Positions 1 through 7,726 of a stretch of 64,000 nt of DNA are shown here, in pieces. Origin of the DNA: Amycolatopsis nalaikhensis (lineage in GTDB: Bacteria; Actinomycetota; Actinomycetes; Mycobacteriales; Pseudonocardiaceae); NCBI RefSeq assembly GCF_030264295.1, contig NZ_CP127173.1, positions 9,121,501-9,185,500 on the forward strand, given 5' to 3'. Position 1 is the stretch's first letter. Each line of letters begins with the position of its first letter. The notes beneath the pieces are model-generated. The model saw only the letters and a program-made list of their open reading frames with translations, did not search any database and was not told the DNA's origin. Both the position numbers and the translations under genes were made by a program.

Positions 1-648
1 CACGACGTCCAGCTCGGGCGCGTACGACGGCGCCAGCTCGCCCGCCCACGCCGCTCCGCCGCCACCTTGCGAGTAGCCCGAGAACGCGACCGGCCCGCCC
101 GCCGCCAGCCCCGCCGCGGGCAGCCGGGTGGCCGCGCGGACCGCGTCGATCACCGTGTGGCCTTCCGACCGGCCGACGACGTAGGTGTGCAGGCCGGGTG
201 TGCCGAGGCCCTCGTAGTCGGTGATGGCCACGGCCCAGCCGCGGCGCAGCATCGCGTCGATGAACAGGGGCTTTTCGTAGTCCGGCTGGAACTTCGACGG
301 CGCGCAGCGGTCGCCGATGCCCCGGGTCCCGCTGGCCACCGAGACGATCGGGCGCGGCCCGGCGCCGGTCCACGGCGTCGTCGGCACCAGGACGCGGCCC
401 GACACCGCGATCGGCGTGTCCGTCGCCGACCGCGACCGGTACAGCAGGAGGTAGCCGCGCGCGCCGGACTGGTCCGGCAGCGGCCGCCACCAGACGACGT
501 CGCCGTCCGCGCCGTCCGGCAGCGGGCTCGGTGGCGTGTAGAACGCGTCACCGGCCGGGCCTTGCGGCGGGTCCGGCACCGCGGCGCCCATCGTCGACAC
601 CAACGCGACGACCGCCAGCAGCAGCGGCCGGAAACGGTTTCTCCGCAC
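1..648 (-). CDS. Secreted lipase / alpha-beta hydrolase (C-terminus beyond the window)
   Basis: Secretory (LIP-type) lipase expected to hydrolyse acylglycerols or similar esters outside the cell. The GTG start at 648 follows a GAGGAG ribosome site and gives a short basic, then hydrophobic leader (VRRNRFRPLLLAVVALVST) typical of a Sec signal. The mature part carries the nucleophile elbow GYSQGG near residue 190, just inside the window. The frame is open to base 1, so the Asp/His of the triad and the stop lie outside. It is 27 bp downstream of the cholesterol oxidase gene on the same strand, so the two are probably co-transcribed and may act together on sterol esters (inference). Family assignment is good; substrate is unknown. 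Confidence 0.8.
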   Translation of the reverse strand, partial: MRRNRFRPLLLAVVALVSTMGAAVPDPPQGPAGDAFYTPPSPLPDGADGDVVWWRPLPDQSGARGYLLLYRSRSATDTPIAVSGRVLVPTTPWTGAGPRPIVSVASGTRGIGDRCAPSKFQPDYEKPLFIDAMLRRGWAVAITDYEGLGTPGLHTYVVGRSEGHTVIDAVRAATRLPAAGLAAGGPVAFSGYSQGGGGAAWAGELAPSYAPELDVV

Positions 649-675
649 GGGAACTCCTCGTCGAGCCCAGGGGTT

Positions 676-2229
676 TCAGAAGACGTTGTCGACGTCTTCG
701 GCGATCAGGTGGTCGAGCGCGCGCTCGGCGACCGCGGCGATGGTCATCGACGGGTTGCAGGCGGCGGTGGTCCCCGGCATCAGGGCGCCGTCGAGCACGT
801 AGAGGCCCCGGTGGCCGAGCACGCGGCCCTCGAGGTCGCAGACCGCCCCCATCGCGGCGCCGCCGAGCGGGTGCCAGGTGCTCGGCGCGACGGCGGTCGT
901 GTCGAGCAGCACGCCGAGCGGGCCGGCGATGCGGGAGATCCGCTCGTGGATGCGGGCGCTCAGCCGCGCGTCGGCGGTCGAGGGCCAGTGCAGGACGGCG
1001 TCGTCGGCCGCGGAGTCGTAGACGAACCGGCCGCGGCCGGTGCTGACGCCGTAGCCGACGAGCATCGTGGTGCGCAGGTCCGGCAGCGGCGGCAGGGACG
1101 CCTGGATGACGGTGTTGGCCGTGGCGGGCTCGTCCCACTCCTTGCTGCCGTAGACGACCGGGCCGCCCTGCGGCGCGCCGAAGTCGTCGGCGAGGTCGGT
1201 CCAGGTGTAGATGCGGTCGCCGTTGGTGCCCCAGCCGGTGCCGAGCGCGTCGGGCAGGTCCGGGATGTCGCCCTTCGCGCCCGCCCGCATGAGCAGCCGC
1301 GTCGTGTTCGCCGTCCCGGCGGCCATGACGAGGGCCTTCGCGGTCAGGACTTTCTTTTCGAGCACCGTGCCGCTCGTGTCGATGCGGTCGACCCGGATCT
1401 CCCAGCGGCCGTCCGGGGCCAAGGCGACGTCGGTGACGTTGTGCAGGGGCGCGACGGTGCAGCGGCCGGTCGCCTCGGCGGCGGCGAGGTAGGTGACGTC
1501 GACCGAGTGCTTGCCGCCGTTGTTGACCCCGAGCGCGCAGTCGCCGTTGGTGTAGGACGGCTTCATCTCGCCGTCGAGCTCGCGCAGCGCGTATTCCCAG
1601 TCGATCGGCATCGGGATCTTCTCGACGGCGTAACCCGCGTTGCGCGCGTTGCGGGCGAAGATCCGCGAGGCCGTGTACGGCTTGCTCTCAATGAGCGCGT
1701 CGGGCGCCGTCGCGATGCCGAGCATCCGGGCGACGCGCGGGTAGTACTCGGCGTCCAGCCGCGCGTAGTCGAGCCGCTCGGGGAAGCAGGCGTGGAACAG
1801 CTCGGCCGTCGGCTGCAGCGTCATGCCCTGGTAGACCAGCGAGCCGCCGCCGACGCCCGCGGCGCACATCATGCTCATGCCCCGGCCGCTCACCTGCTCC
1901 AGCAGCCCGGTGTAGCGCTCGAACGGCGGCAGGGAGGGCAGGCCGGGCAGCGACGGCGCGGAGCCGAGCCAGAAGATCCGTTTGTCCGGCGACGTCGTGG
2001 GGTGCGGGAAGGTCTCGGCGTCCGGCCCGGTCGGCCAGCGGCGGCCGCGTTCGAGCACCAGGACGGGCACCCCGGCCCGCGCGAGCCGCAACGCCGTGAC
2101 ACCGCCGCCGAAGCCGGACCCGATGACGACGACGCGGTGCTCCTCCCGGGTGGTCGGCACCCGGGCCGCCCCGAGCGCGGCGACGGCGACCGCGCCGTGG
2201 AGGAGGGTGCGGCGGTTCAGGGTGCGCAT
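676..2229 (-). CDS. Cholesterol oxidase (GMC-type FAD oxidoreductase)
   Basis: 517-aa FAD enzyme expected to oxidise and isomerise cholesterol to cholest-4-en-3-one with release of H2O2. The N-terminus has a twin-arginine-like leader (MRTLNRRTLLHGAVAVAAL), so export by Tat is likely. It is followed by the dinucleotide-binding motif GSGFGGG near residue 37 and ALRLARAG. The C-terminus holds the family's WHPLGG and the closing FAD motif NPSMTIAAVAERAL. Length matches secreted type-I cholesterol oxidases. It is transcribed away from the TetR gene at 2328, with an 18-bp palindrome between them, and lies just upstream of the lipase gene. Another GMC alcohol oxidase is possible, but the overall motif pattern favours a sterol oxidase. 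Confidence 0.85.
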   Translation of the reverse strand: MRTLNRRTLLHGAVAVAALGAARVPTTREEHRVVVIGSGFGGGVTALRLARAGVPVLVLERGRRWPTGPDAETFPHPTTSPDKRIFWLGSAPSLPGLPSLPPFERYTGLLEQVSGRGMSMMCAAGVGGGSLVYQGMTLQPTAELFHACFPERLDYARLDAEYYPRVARMLGIATAPDALIESKPYTASRIFARNARNAGYAVEKIPMPIDWEYALRELDGEMKPSYTNGDCALGVNNGGKHSVDVTYLAAAEATGRCTVAPLHNVTDVALAPDGRWEIRVDRIDTSGTVLEKKVLTAKALVMAAGTANTTRLLMRAGAKGDIPDLPDALGTGWGTNGDRIYTWTDLADDFGAPQGGPVVYGSKEWDEPATANTVIQASLPPLPDLRTTMLVGYGVSTGRGRFVYDSAADDAVLHWPSTADARLSARIHERISRIAGPLGVLLDTTAVAPSTWHPLGGAAMGAVCDLEGRVLGHRGLYVLDGALMPGTTAACNPSMTIAAVAERALDHLIAEDVDNVF

Positions 2230-2300
2230 GGGTGGGCTCCAATCGTGACTGTGGGTGACAGTACGAACCCGAACCGAGAGATGGAACGGATTGCCGGTCT

Positions 2301-2318
2301 CACTACTCGCGAGTAGTG
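2301..2318. promoter_or_regulatory. Perfect 18-bp palindrome, likely TetR operator
   Basis: CACTACTCGCGAGTAGTG is its own reverse complement. It sits in the 98-bp gap between the divergent cholesterol oxidase and TetR genes, ending 9 bp before the TetR ATG at 2328 and covering an alternative GTG at 2316. Perfect dyads of this size beside a divergent TetR gene are typical autoregulatory operators. The assignment to this regulator is inference from position. Confidence 0.7.
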
Positions 2319-2327
2319 TTCGGCTCC

Positions 2328-2891
2328 ATGCGTGCTGGGCGACCGTCTGCGGCCGTACCCCGGCGCGTCGACGCCCGCCGCAACCGCGAAGCGATCCTGC
2401 GCGCCGCGGACGAGGCGTTCAGCGAAGAAGCGGACGTCGTGCTCGACGAGGTCGCCCGCCGCGCGGGTCTCGGCCGGGCGACGGTCTACCGGCACTTCCC
2501 CGACCGGACGGCGCTGGCCCTCGCCGTCGCCGCCCACCACCTGGCCGAGTTCAAGAACCTGGTGCGCGGCAACGAATCGTTCCGCGAGCTGCTGCGGCTG
2601 GTGCTGGCGATGCAAGCCCGGCGTCGGCCGCTCGTCCGGCTGTTCCGCGAACTGCCGGTGCGCAGCCAGGTCCAGTACACGCAGGCGCTGATCTCGTTGC
2701 TGCGCCCGGCTTTCGAGCGGGCCCAGCGCGAAGGCAGCGTACGAGCCGACCTCGAACCGGCGGACTTGGCGCTGCTGTTCGAGATGCACGAAGCGGCACT
2801 CGCGGCGGGCCCGGCACCGCCGGAGCGAACGGAACCGGCGGAGCGGCTGGTGCGCGTGTTCCTCGACGGGCTCGCCGGAGCCCGCGACTGA
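2328..2891 (+). CDS. TetR-family transcriptional regulator
   Basis: 187-aa repressor. The N-terminal helix-turn-helix spans about residues 15-60 (AILRAADEAFSEE, then GRATVYRHFPDRTAL, the canonical recognition helix). The rest is the variable ligand-binding, dimerisation domain. ATG 2328 is preferred to the in-frame GTG at 2316 because the GTG lies inside the 18-bp palindrome; translation from 2328 would be close to leaderless. Divergent from the cholesterol oxidase gene, which it probably represses along with itself. The ligand is unknown; a steroid or fatty acyl compound would fit the neighbours (inference). Confidence 0.85.
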   Translation: MRAGRPSAAVPRRVDARRNREAILRAADEAFSEEADVVLDEVARRAGLGRATVYRHFPDRTALALAVAAHHLAEFKNLVRGNESFRELLRLVLAMQARRRPLVRLFRELPVRSQVQYTQALISLLRPAFERAQREGSVRADLEPADLALLFEMHEAALAAGPAPPERTEPAERLVRVFLDGLAGARD

Positions 2892-3055
2892 GTTCACCCT
2901 GGTGGAGCACACAAAACCGGAATTGACGGGCAGGTGGGCGGGGTACCTCTTCCTCGCGGCACCGGCGGCGCGCCGGGCCGCATCCTCCGACCGTGGCCGG
3001 GGTTCAGCGTCCGGCCACGGCACTCCACCCGCGTAACGGTCCCTCGGAGCACGCC

Positions 3056-3169
3056 ATGAACGACTCAGGAGCCTGGCACGACAAATTGCAGCGCGCGCAG
3101 GAAGCGATCCAGCGCAAACGGGCGGAGCAGGCCTCCCGCACGAAGGCGGGCGCTTCCGTTTCCCGGTGA
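3056..3169 (+). CDS. Small ORF, 37-aa charged protein
   Basis: ATG 3056 to TGA 3169 encodes a basic, probably helical peptide (MNDSGAWHDKLQRAQEAIQR...). A GGAG lies 7 bp upstream of the ATG. It occupies the 307-bp gap between the TetR gene and the end of the cyclase-like gene, which otherwise looks non-coding. No recognised family. It could be real, given the ribosome site and codon-position GC, but the length makes this tentative. Confidence 0.4.
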   Translation: MNDSGAWHDKLQRAQEAIQRKRAEQASRTKAGASVSR

Positions 3170-3185
3170 CGGAATTCGTCCGGTG

Positions 3186-3270
3186 CCGCTGAAACCCGTC
3201 ACCCTTCGCAGATCCACATCCAGGCCGTGGAGTAGTACTCTTTCACGCTCACCGTAACGGGTTTCAGCGG
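3186..3270. repeat. 17-bp inverted repeat spanning the 3' end of the cyclase-like gene
   Basis: CCGCTGAAACCCGTCAC (3186-3202) pairs with GTAACGGGTTTCAGCGG (3254-3270) with one mismatch. The right arm lies in the last codons of the minus-strand gene (stop at 3199) and the left arm runs from its stop codon into the downstream gap; the 51-bp loop is coding. A transcript of this gene could fold its own 3' end into a long stem. It may act as a terminator or mRNA stabiliser (inference). Confidence 0.55.
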
Positions 3271-3759
3271 CGGCAAGTCGTCCGCACACCGTCCACATCG
3301 GTCGATCAACTGGTAGAGCAGGTGCGAAACCACGACGACCAGATCGGCGTTTTCACGGTCGATCATCGCCCGTCGCGCCGGCGGACTATCGTTGAGGCGG
3401 CTGAGTTCGAGCACCGAAGATCCCACGTGCCCGAGCGGCCCCCGCCCGGCCAGGCCGAAGCCCGCCGCCAGGCGAATCCGCATCCGATCCCGGTACCGCC
3501 GGTTGTCGGCGTCGACGCGCTCGGCCATCGCTCGCACCAGCCGGGGCAGCACGCGAGTCACGTCGATCTCGGGCGGGAAGAGCAGGACCATGCCGTCGCC
3601 GAGCCCGCCGGCCACCCGGACGCGTTCCGGGTCGACGCCGACCGCGTCCGGGATCCCGGCCATCACCGCGAACAGCCGTTGCTGCACCTCACGTTGGCGC
3701 GCGACACTGCGCCGGCCGTAACCGACCACGTCGACGACGATTCCCATCCCGGGTGTCAA
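3199..3759 (-). CDS. Class III nucleotidyl-cyclase-like protein
   Basis: 186-aa protein with the layout of a single class III adenylyl/guanylyl cyclase catalytic domain: VVDVVGYGRR near residue 9 (position of the first metal-binding Asp), a central GLGDGMVLLFP (second metal site and beta hairpin), then AAGFGLAGRG and LELSRLNDSP where cyclases have the dimer-interface glycines. It has no signal peptide or membrane segment and ends with an unusual aromatic tail. Both acidic positions seem present, but substrate-specifying residues cannot be assigned, so activity is uncertain. It starts 58 bp from the divergent Cro/C1-type regulator at 3818. Many actinomycetes carry such stand-alone cyclase-like proteins beside regulators; the role is unknown. 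Confidence 0.6.
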   Translation of the reverse strand: MTPGMGIVVDVVGYGRRSVARQREVQQRLFAVMAGIPDAVGVDPERVRVAGGLGDGMVLLFPPEIDVTRVLPRLVRAMAERVDADNRRYRDRMRIRLAAGFGLAGRGPLGHVGSSVLELSRLNDSPPARRAMIDRENADLVVVVSHLLYQLIDRCGRCADDLPPLKPVTVSVKEYYSTAWMWICEG

Positions 3760-3817
3760 CTGCTCCTCATCGACCGCTCGTCGGCCGCGCCCGGATTGCT
3801 CGTATCAAGAGGGGCGG

Positions 3818-5032
3818 GTGACACGCCGAAAATCGGGATGGCGGCCAACGACCGCCCAGGTCAACATTTCGACTTCGACATTGTCGCGCTTCGAGAGCGG
3901 GCTGATGAAGACGCCGGACATCCGCCTGGCGAAAGCGCTCGCGGAAAAGCTGCGGATTCCACCCCATCAGGTCGGCGTGGCTCTCGGCCTTGATGACGCT
4001 CCATCGCCTAGCGTCACCTCAGGAGCGAACCCGGCCGAGGAGGACCCGATCCATCGTCGTTCTTTCCTTACGCTGACGGGTGCGACCGTGCCCGCCGTCC
4101 TGCTCAGCAGTCTCGACAGCGTGCTGGCGGGCGTCAGCCCCGGGATCGACGCGCCACCCGGCATGCTCGGCCGGACCTTGGCCACCGCGCGGGCCTGGTA
4201 CGACCAGGGACGCAACGCCGTGGTGCTGCGCCACCTCCCCGATCTGCTCAGGTTGGCGGACCAGGAGCTGGAGTCGGGTCACCCGGACGCGATGGAACGG
4301 TACTGCCAGGTGAACGATCTGGCGACGGATCTGCTGGACAAGGTCGGGCTCGTCGGGGCCGCGCGGCTCACCGCGCAGAACTCGATCCGGGTCTCCCGCC
4401 AGAGCGGTTCCCCCTTGGCGATGGCGGCCGCCGACCGGGGCCTCACGATCGTGCTGCGGCACGAGGGAAAGACGGCCACCGCGAACCTGGTCAGCCTCCG
4501 TGCGGCGAACCTGATCGAGCGGACCGGGTTGACCGACGTCCGGCAGGCGATCTCCTACGTCCAGGTCATGTGCACACACGCCTACGTGGCCGCCCAGAAC
4601 GAAGACCGGAGCACCGTGCTGGCCGCCATCGGGGAAGCCGCGCGGGCGGCTTCGTGCTTGCGTGACCGCGTCCCTCCCGAAATCGCCGACCGGGCGACCG
4701 CGAACGCCCGCATGTACCGCGTGAGCGTGCACTGGGCACTCGGCGACGCCGGCACCGCCGTCGAAGCCGGCCGTCAGGTGGACGTGCGCGCACTGCCGAC
4801 GCCCGAACGCCGGGCACGGCACTTCACCGACATGGCGCGGGCCTGGTGGGCTTGGCGGAAACCCGACGAGACGGCCTGTTCGCTCCTCACGGCGCTGCAC
4901 TTCGCGCCCGCCGAAGTGACGGATCGGGCCCGGATCCGCGCCATCGTCGAGCAGCTCACCCGGCACCACACCGCGGTGAACTCCGCGCGGCACCTCGCGG
5001 CGAAGGTCGCCGCCTTGCCCGCGTCTTCGTAG
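3818..5032 (+). CDS. Cro/C1-type helix-turn-helix regulator with helical repeat C-domain
   Basis: About 404 aa from GTG 3818. The N-terminus has the second half of an XRE helix-turn-helix (VNISTSTLSRFESGLMKTPD) followed by a proline-rich linker and a hydrophobic stretch around residues 80-105 (TLTGATVPAVLLSSLDSVLA). The remaining roughly 290 residues are all-alpha and resemble the TPR-like sensor domains of large actinomycete XRE regulators. The HTH begins very near the start codon and lacks an obvious helix 1, so the N-terminus may be shortened or the true start misread. Divergent from the cyclase-like gene, suggesting joint control. It ends 13 bp before the end of the converging LysR gene. 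Confidence 0.7.
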   Translation: MTRRKSGWRPTTAQVNISTSTLSRFESGLMKTPDIRLAKALAEKLRIPPHQVGVALGLDDAPSPSVTSGANPAEEDPIHRRSFLTLTGATVPAVLLSSLDSVLAGVSPGIDAPPGMLGRTLATARAWYDQGRNAVVLRHLPDLLRLADQELESGHPDAMERYCQVNDLATDLLDKVGLVGAARLTAQNSIRVSRQSGSPLAMAAADRGLTIVLRHEGKTATANLVSLRAANLIERTGLTDVRQAISYVQVMCTHAYVAAQNEDRSTVLAAIGEAARAASCLRDRVPPEIADRATANARMYRVSVHWALGDAGTAVEAGRQVDVRALPTPERRARHFTDMARAWWAWRKPDETACSLLTALHFAPAEVTDRARIRAIVEQLTRHHTAVNSARHLAAKVAALPASS

Positions 5033-5045
5033 CGGCCGGGCGCGC

Positions 5046-5933
5046 TCAGGCCGGCGGGCCGGTCAGCACCGCCTCCGCGCACTTGCGGAACGACGCCACC
5101 AGCGGGCTCCGGTCCCCGGCCCTGGTCGCCACCGCGACGTGTGCCGGTTCGACGCCCTCCAACGGGACCGTCGTCAAGTCCGGGCGGAGGCTGCTGACGC
5201 TGCCCGGGCCCACCGGGACGATCGCCACCGCTTGGCCGCTCGCCACCAGCTCGAACTTGTCCTCCATCGCGCTCAGGTGCGGGCCGTCCGGGGCGGGGCG
5301 GCCGTCGGGGCGGGGGTCGATGCGCCAGAACGCGTCCCACTCCGGGTCCGCCGCCCGGGGCAGCGGCTCGTCCGCGATGTCGTCGAGCGTCACCGACTCC
5401 TTGCCCGCCAGCCGGTGCTCGCTCGAGACCAGCAGGACCCGCGGCTCGTCGTAGAGCACCGTCACGTGCAGGCCGCCCGTCCGCAACGGCAGGCGCAGCA
5501 CCGCCACGTCGACGCGGTGCTCCAGCAGTGCCGCGCGGCTGTCGTCCCACTCCAGGTGCTTCGTCCGCACCTCCGCGTCCGGGTGGCGGTGCCGCAGCTC
5601 GCGCACCGCCGGTGTGACGATCAGGTTCGCCATGTAGCCGACCGTGATCCGGCGCGGCCGGGCGACCGACCGCGCGTGCGCGGCCGCCCCCGCCGCCGTG
5701 CGCAGCAGCTCGACCGCCAGCGGGAGGAACGCCTCGCCCGCCTCCGTCAGCCGGGTGCCCTGCGGCGTGCGGTCCAGCAGCCGCGCCCCCACCTGCTGCT
5801 CCAGCCGGACGATCTGGCGGCTCAGCGACGACTGCGTCAGGTGCAGCTCGGCGGCGGCGCGGCCGAAGTGGCCCCGCTCGGCGACGACCGTGAAGCCGCG
5901 GACCAAGCGGAGGTCGAGATCCGGTTCGGGCAT
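5046..5933 (-). CDS. LysR-family transcriptional regulator
   Basis: 295 aa from ATG 5933. Winged helix-turn-helix in residues 5-62 (GHFGRAAAELHLTQSSLSRQ, the classical LysR signature), then a linker helix and a two-lobed periplasmic-binding-type effector domain with the usual opening ITVGYMANL. Divergent from the SDR gene at 6064, with a LysR-type dyad between them at 5964-5978, so it likely controls the SDR and the following flavin oxidoreductase as well as itself. The effector is unknown. Confidence 0.9.
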   Translation of the reverse strand: MPEPDLDLRLVRGFTVVAERGHFGRAAAELHLTQSSLSRQIVRLEQQVGARLLDRTPQGTRLTEAGEAFLPLAVELLRTAAGAAAHARSVARPRRITVGYMANLIVTPAVRELRHRHPDAEVRTKHLEWDDSRAALLEHRVDVAVLRLPLRTGGLHVTVLYDEPRVLLVSSEHRLAGKESVTLDDIADEPLPRAADPEWDAFWRIDPRPDGRPAPDGPHLSAMEDKFELVASGQAVAIVPVGPGSVSSLRPDLTTVPLEGVEPAHVAVATRAGDRSPLVASFRKCAEAVLTGPPA

Positions 5934-5963
5934 GTCTCCAGCATAGCGCCTTGAGCTGCGGTC

Positions 5964-5978
5964 ATGCGCGAACCGCAT
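5964..5978. promoter_or_regulatory. LysR-type binding dyad
   Basis: ATGCG-N5-CGCAT, a T-N11-A dyad of the form bound by LysR proteins, lies 31 bp from the LysR start and 86 bp from the SDR start, inside the divergent promoter region. Assignment to the adjacent LysR is by position. Confidence 0.55.
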
Positions 5979-6063
5979 CACGCTTCGCGAAACACTCATT
6001 GGACCCGGCCCGGTTCGCGCAGCCACGGTGGAAGGAGAACCCCACTCCAAGGAGTGCACCACC

Positions 6064-6969
6064 ATGCGTGTGTTCGTCACCGGCGCCACCGGTTTCGTCG
6101 GCAGCGTCGTCGTCCGCGAGCTGCTCGGCGCGGGTCACCAGGTCCTCGGCCTCGCCCGCTCGGACGCCTCCGCCGCCGCGCTCGAAGCCATCGGCGCCGA
6201 GGCGCACCGCGGATCCCTCGACGACCTCGAGATCCTGCGCGCCGGGGCCGCCGCGGCCGACGGCGTCGTCCACCTCGCCTTCAACCACGACTTCACCGAC
6301 TTCGCCGCCGCCGCGGCGCAGGACCGGACGGCGATCGAGGCACTGGGCGACGCGCTCGCCGAGTCCGGGCGCCCGTTGGTGATCACCTCCGGCACGGCGG
6401 GCCTGGTTCCCGGGCGAGTCGCCACCGAGGACTCGACGCCCGACCCCGCGTCGCTCACCTCGCCCCGCTTCGGCACCGAGACGGCGGCACTCGCCTTCGC
6501 CGAACGCGGTGTCCGCGTCTCGGTCGTGCGGCTGCCCCCGAGCGTGCACGGCGAAGGCGACAAGGGTTTCGTGCCGCGCGTGCTCGCCGCCGCCCGTGAC
6601 AAGGGCTTTTCGGCGTACCCCGGCGACGGCGCCAACCGCTGGCCCGCCGTGCACCGCCTCGACGCGGCGCGGGTGTTCCGCCTGGCGCTCGAGTCGGCGC
6701 CCGCGGGTACGCGACTGCACGCGATCGGCGACGAAGGCGTTGCGGTCAAAGAGATCGCCGAAGTCATCGGCAGGCACCTGGACGTGCCCGTGAAGCCGAT
6801 CGCGCCGGAGGAGGCGGTCGGCCACTTCGGCTTCGTGGGCGCGCTCTTCGCGCTCGACATCCCGGCATCCGCGGCGCGCACCCGCGAACTGCTCGGCTGG
6901 CGGCCGGAGCAGCCGGGCCTGCTCGCCGACCTCGACGCCGGGCACTACTTCGCGGCGGGCTCGCGGTGA
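6064..6969 (+). CDS. NAD(P)-dependent short-chain dehydrogenase / epimerase-like reductase
   Basis: 301-aa extended or atypical SDR. The Rossmann motif TGATGFVG is at residues 7-14, with a single binding domain and a C-terminal substrate region similar to NAD-dependent epimerase/dehydratase proteins. The usual YxxxK is not obvious (the equivalent stretch reads FGTETAALAFAE), so catalysis may differ from classical SDRs or be atypical. ATG 6064 is preceded by CAAGGAG. The stop overlaps the next start (GTGA at 6966), so the two are translationally coupled. Likely controlled by the divergent LysR gene. Substrate unknown. Confidence 0.8.
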   Translation: MRVFVTGATGFVGSVVVRELLGAGHQVLGLARSDASAAALEAIGAEAHRGSLDDLEILRAGAAAADGVVHLAFNHDFTDFAAAAAQDRTAIEALGDALAESGRPLVITSGTAGLVPGRVATEDSTPDPASLTSPRFGTETAALAFAERGVRVSVVRLPPSVHGEGDKGFVPRVLAAARDKGFSAYPGDGANRWPAVHRLDAARVFRLALESAPAGTRLHAIGDEGVAVKEIAEVIGRHLDVPVKPIAPEEAVGHFGFVGALFALDIPASAARTRELLGWRPEQPGLLADLDAGHYFAAGSR

Positions 6970-7694
6970 CGGACCTCGGCCCGGTCGGCGTCTACCTGCC
7001 GATCTCCTTCACCACGACGGCCCCCGCCGGCGCCCAGCGCGACGCCGCCCGGCGGCTCGAACGGGCCGGGTACCGGACCGTGTGGACGAACGAGGTCGTC
7101 GGCGGCAAGGACGCCCTCGTGCAGCTGGCGATCCTGCTGGCCGCCACGGAAACGCTGCGATTCGGCACCGGCATCGCGAACATCTGGGCCCGCGAGCCGC
7201 AGGTGCTGCACGCCGCCGCCGCGCAGCTCGCCGAGGCCTACCCGGGACGGCTGGTCCTCGGCATCGGCGCGGGCTACCGGGAGCAGGCCGCCGCGGCAGG
7301 CCGCGACTACGGCAGTCCATTGCGGACAGTCCGGGACTACCTGTCCCGGATGGCCGCGACGACGTCGCCGCCCGCGCCCGCGGCGGAATACCCGCGGCTG
7401 CTCGCCGCCAACGGGCCCAAGATGCTCGCGTTGGCCGCCGAACTGGCCGACGGCGCCTTCCCGGCCGGGCAACCGCCGGAGTTCACCGCGGCCGCCCGGG
7501 CCACGCTCGGCCCCGGCAAGCTGCTGGTGACCGGGCTGACCGTGGCCACCGACGACCCGGAAATCCCGGCCAAAGCGCGCGCCCACCTCGCCGCGGGCGC
7601 CGACCACGTCGTCCTGCTTCCCCCGCACGGCGACGACTTCGCCGCCGCCGTCGAGGAGCTGGAACGACTCGCGCCCGCGTTCGGCACCCTCTGA
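6966..7694 (+). CDS. LLM-class flavin-dependent oxidoreductase
   Basis: 242-aa luciferase-like (beta/alpha)8 protein using F420 or FMN. Diagnostic stretches are LRFGTGIANIWAREP, LVLGIGAGYRE and the C-terminal ADHVVLLPP. It is shorter than two-component monooxygenases (about 330-350 aa) and nearer to F420-dependent reductases. GTG 6966 overlaps the SDR stop by 4 bp, so the pair forms a redox operon divergent from LysR. It ends 32 bp from the converging katG. Substrate unknown. Confidence 0.85.
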   Translation: MTDLGPVGVYLPISFTTTAPAGAQRDAARRLERAGYRTVWTNEVVGGKDALVQLAILLAATETLRFGTGIANIWAREPQVLHAAAAQLAEAYPGRLVLGIGAGYREQAAAAGRDYGSPLRTVRDYLSRMAATTSPPAPAAEYPRLLAANGPKMLALAAELADGAFPAGQPPEFTAAARATLGPGKLLVTGLTVATDDPEIPAKARAHLAAGADHVVLLPPHGDDFAAAVEELERLAPAFGTL

Positions 7695-7726
7695 GGAGTG
7701 CCGGACGCGGGCGCGAAGCCGGGAAC

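Noticed and set aside
3322..3993. Plus-strand 223-codon open frame that could supply an alternative N-terminus for the regulator at 3818
   Set aside because: It runs antisense through the cyclase-like gene and is in a different frame from the HTH; joining them would need a frameshift without clear support.
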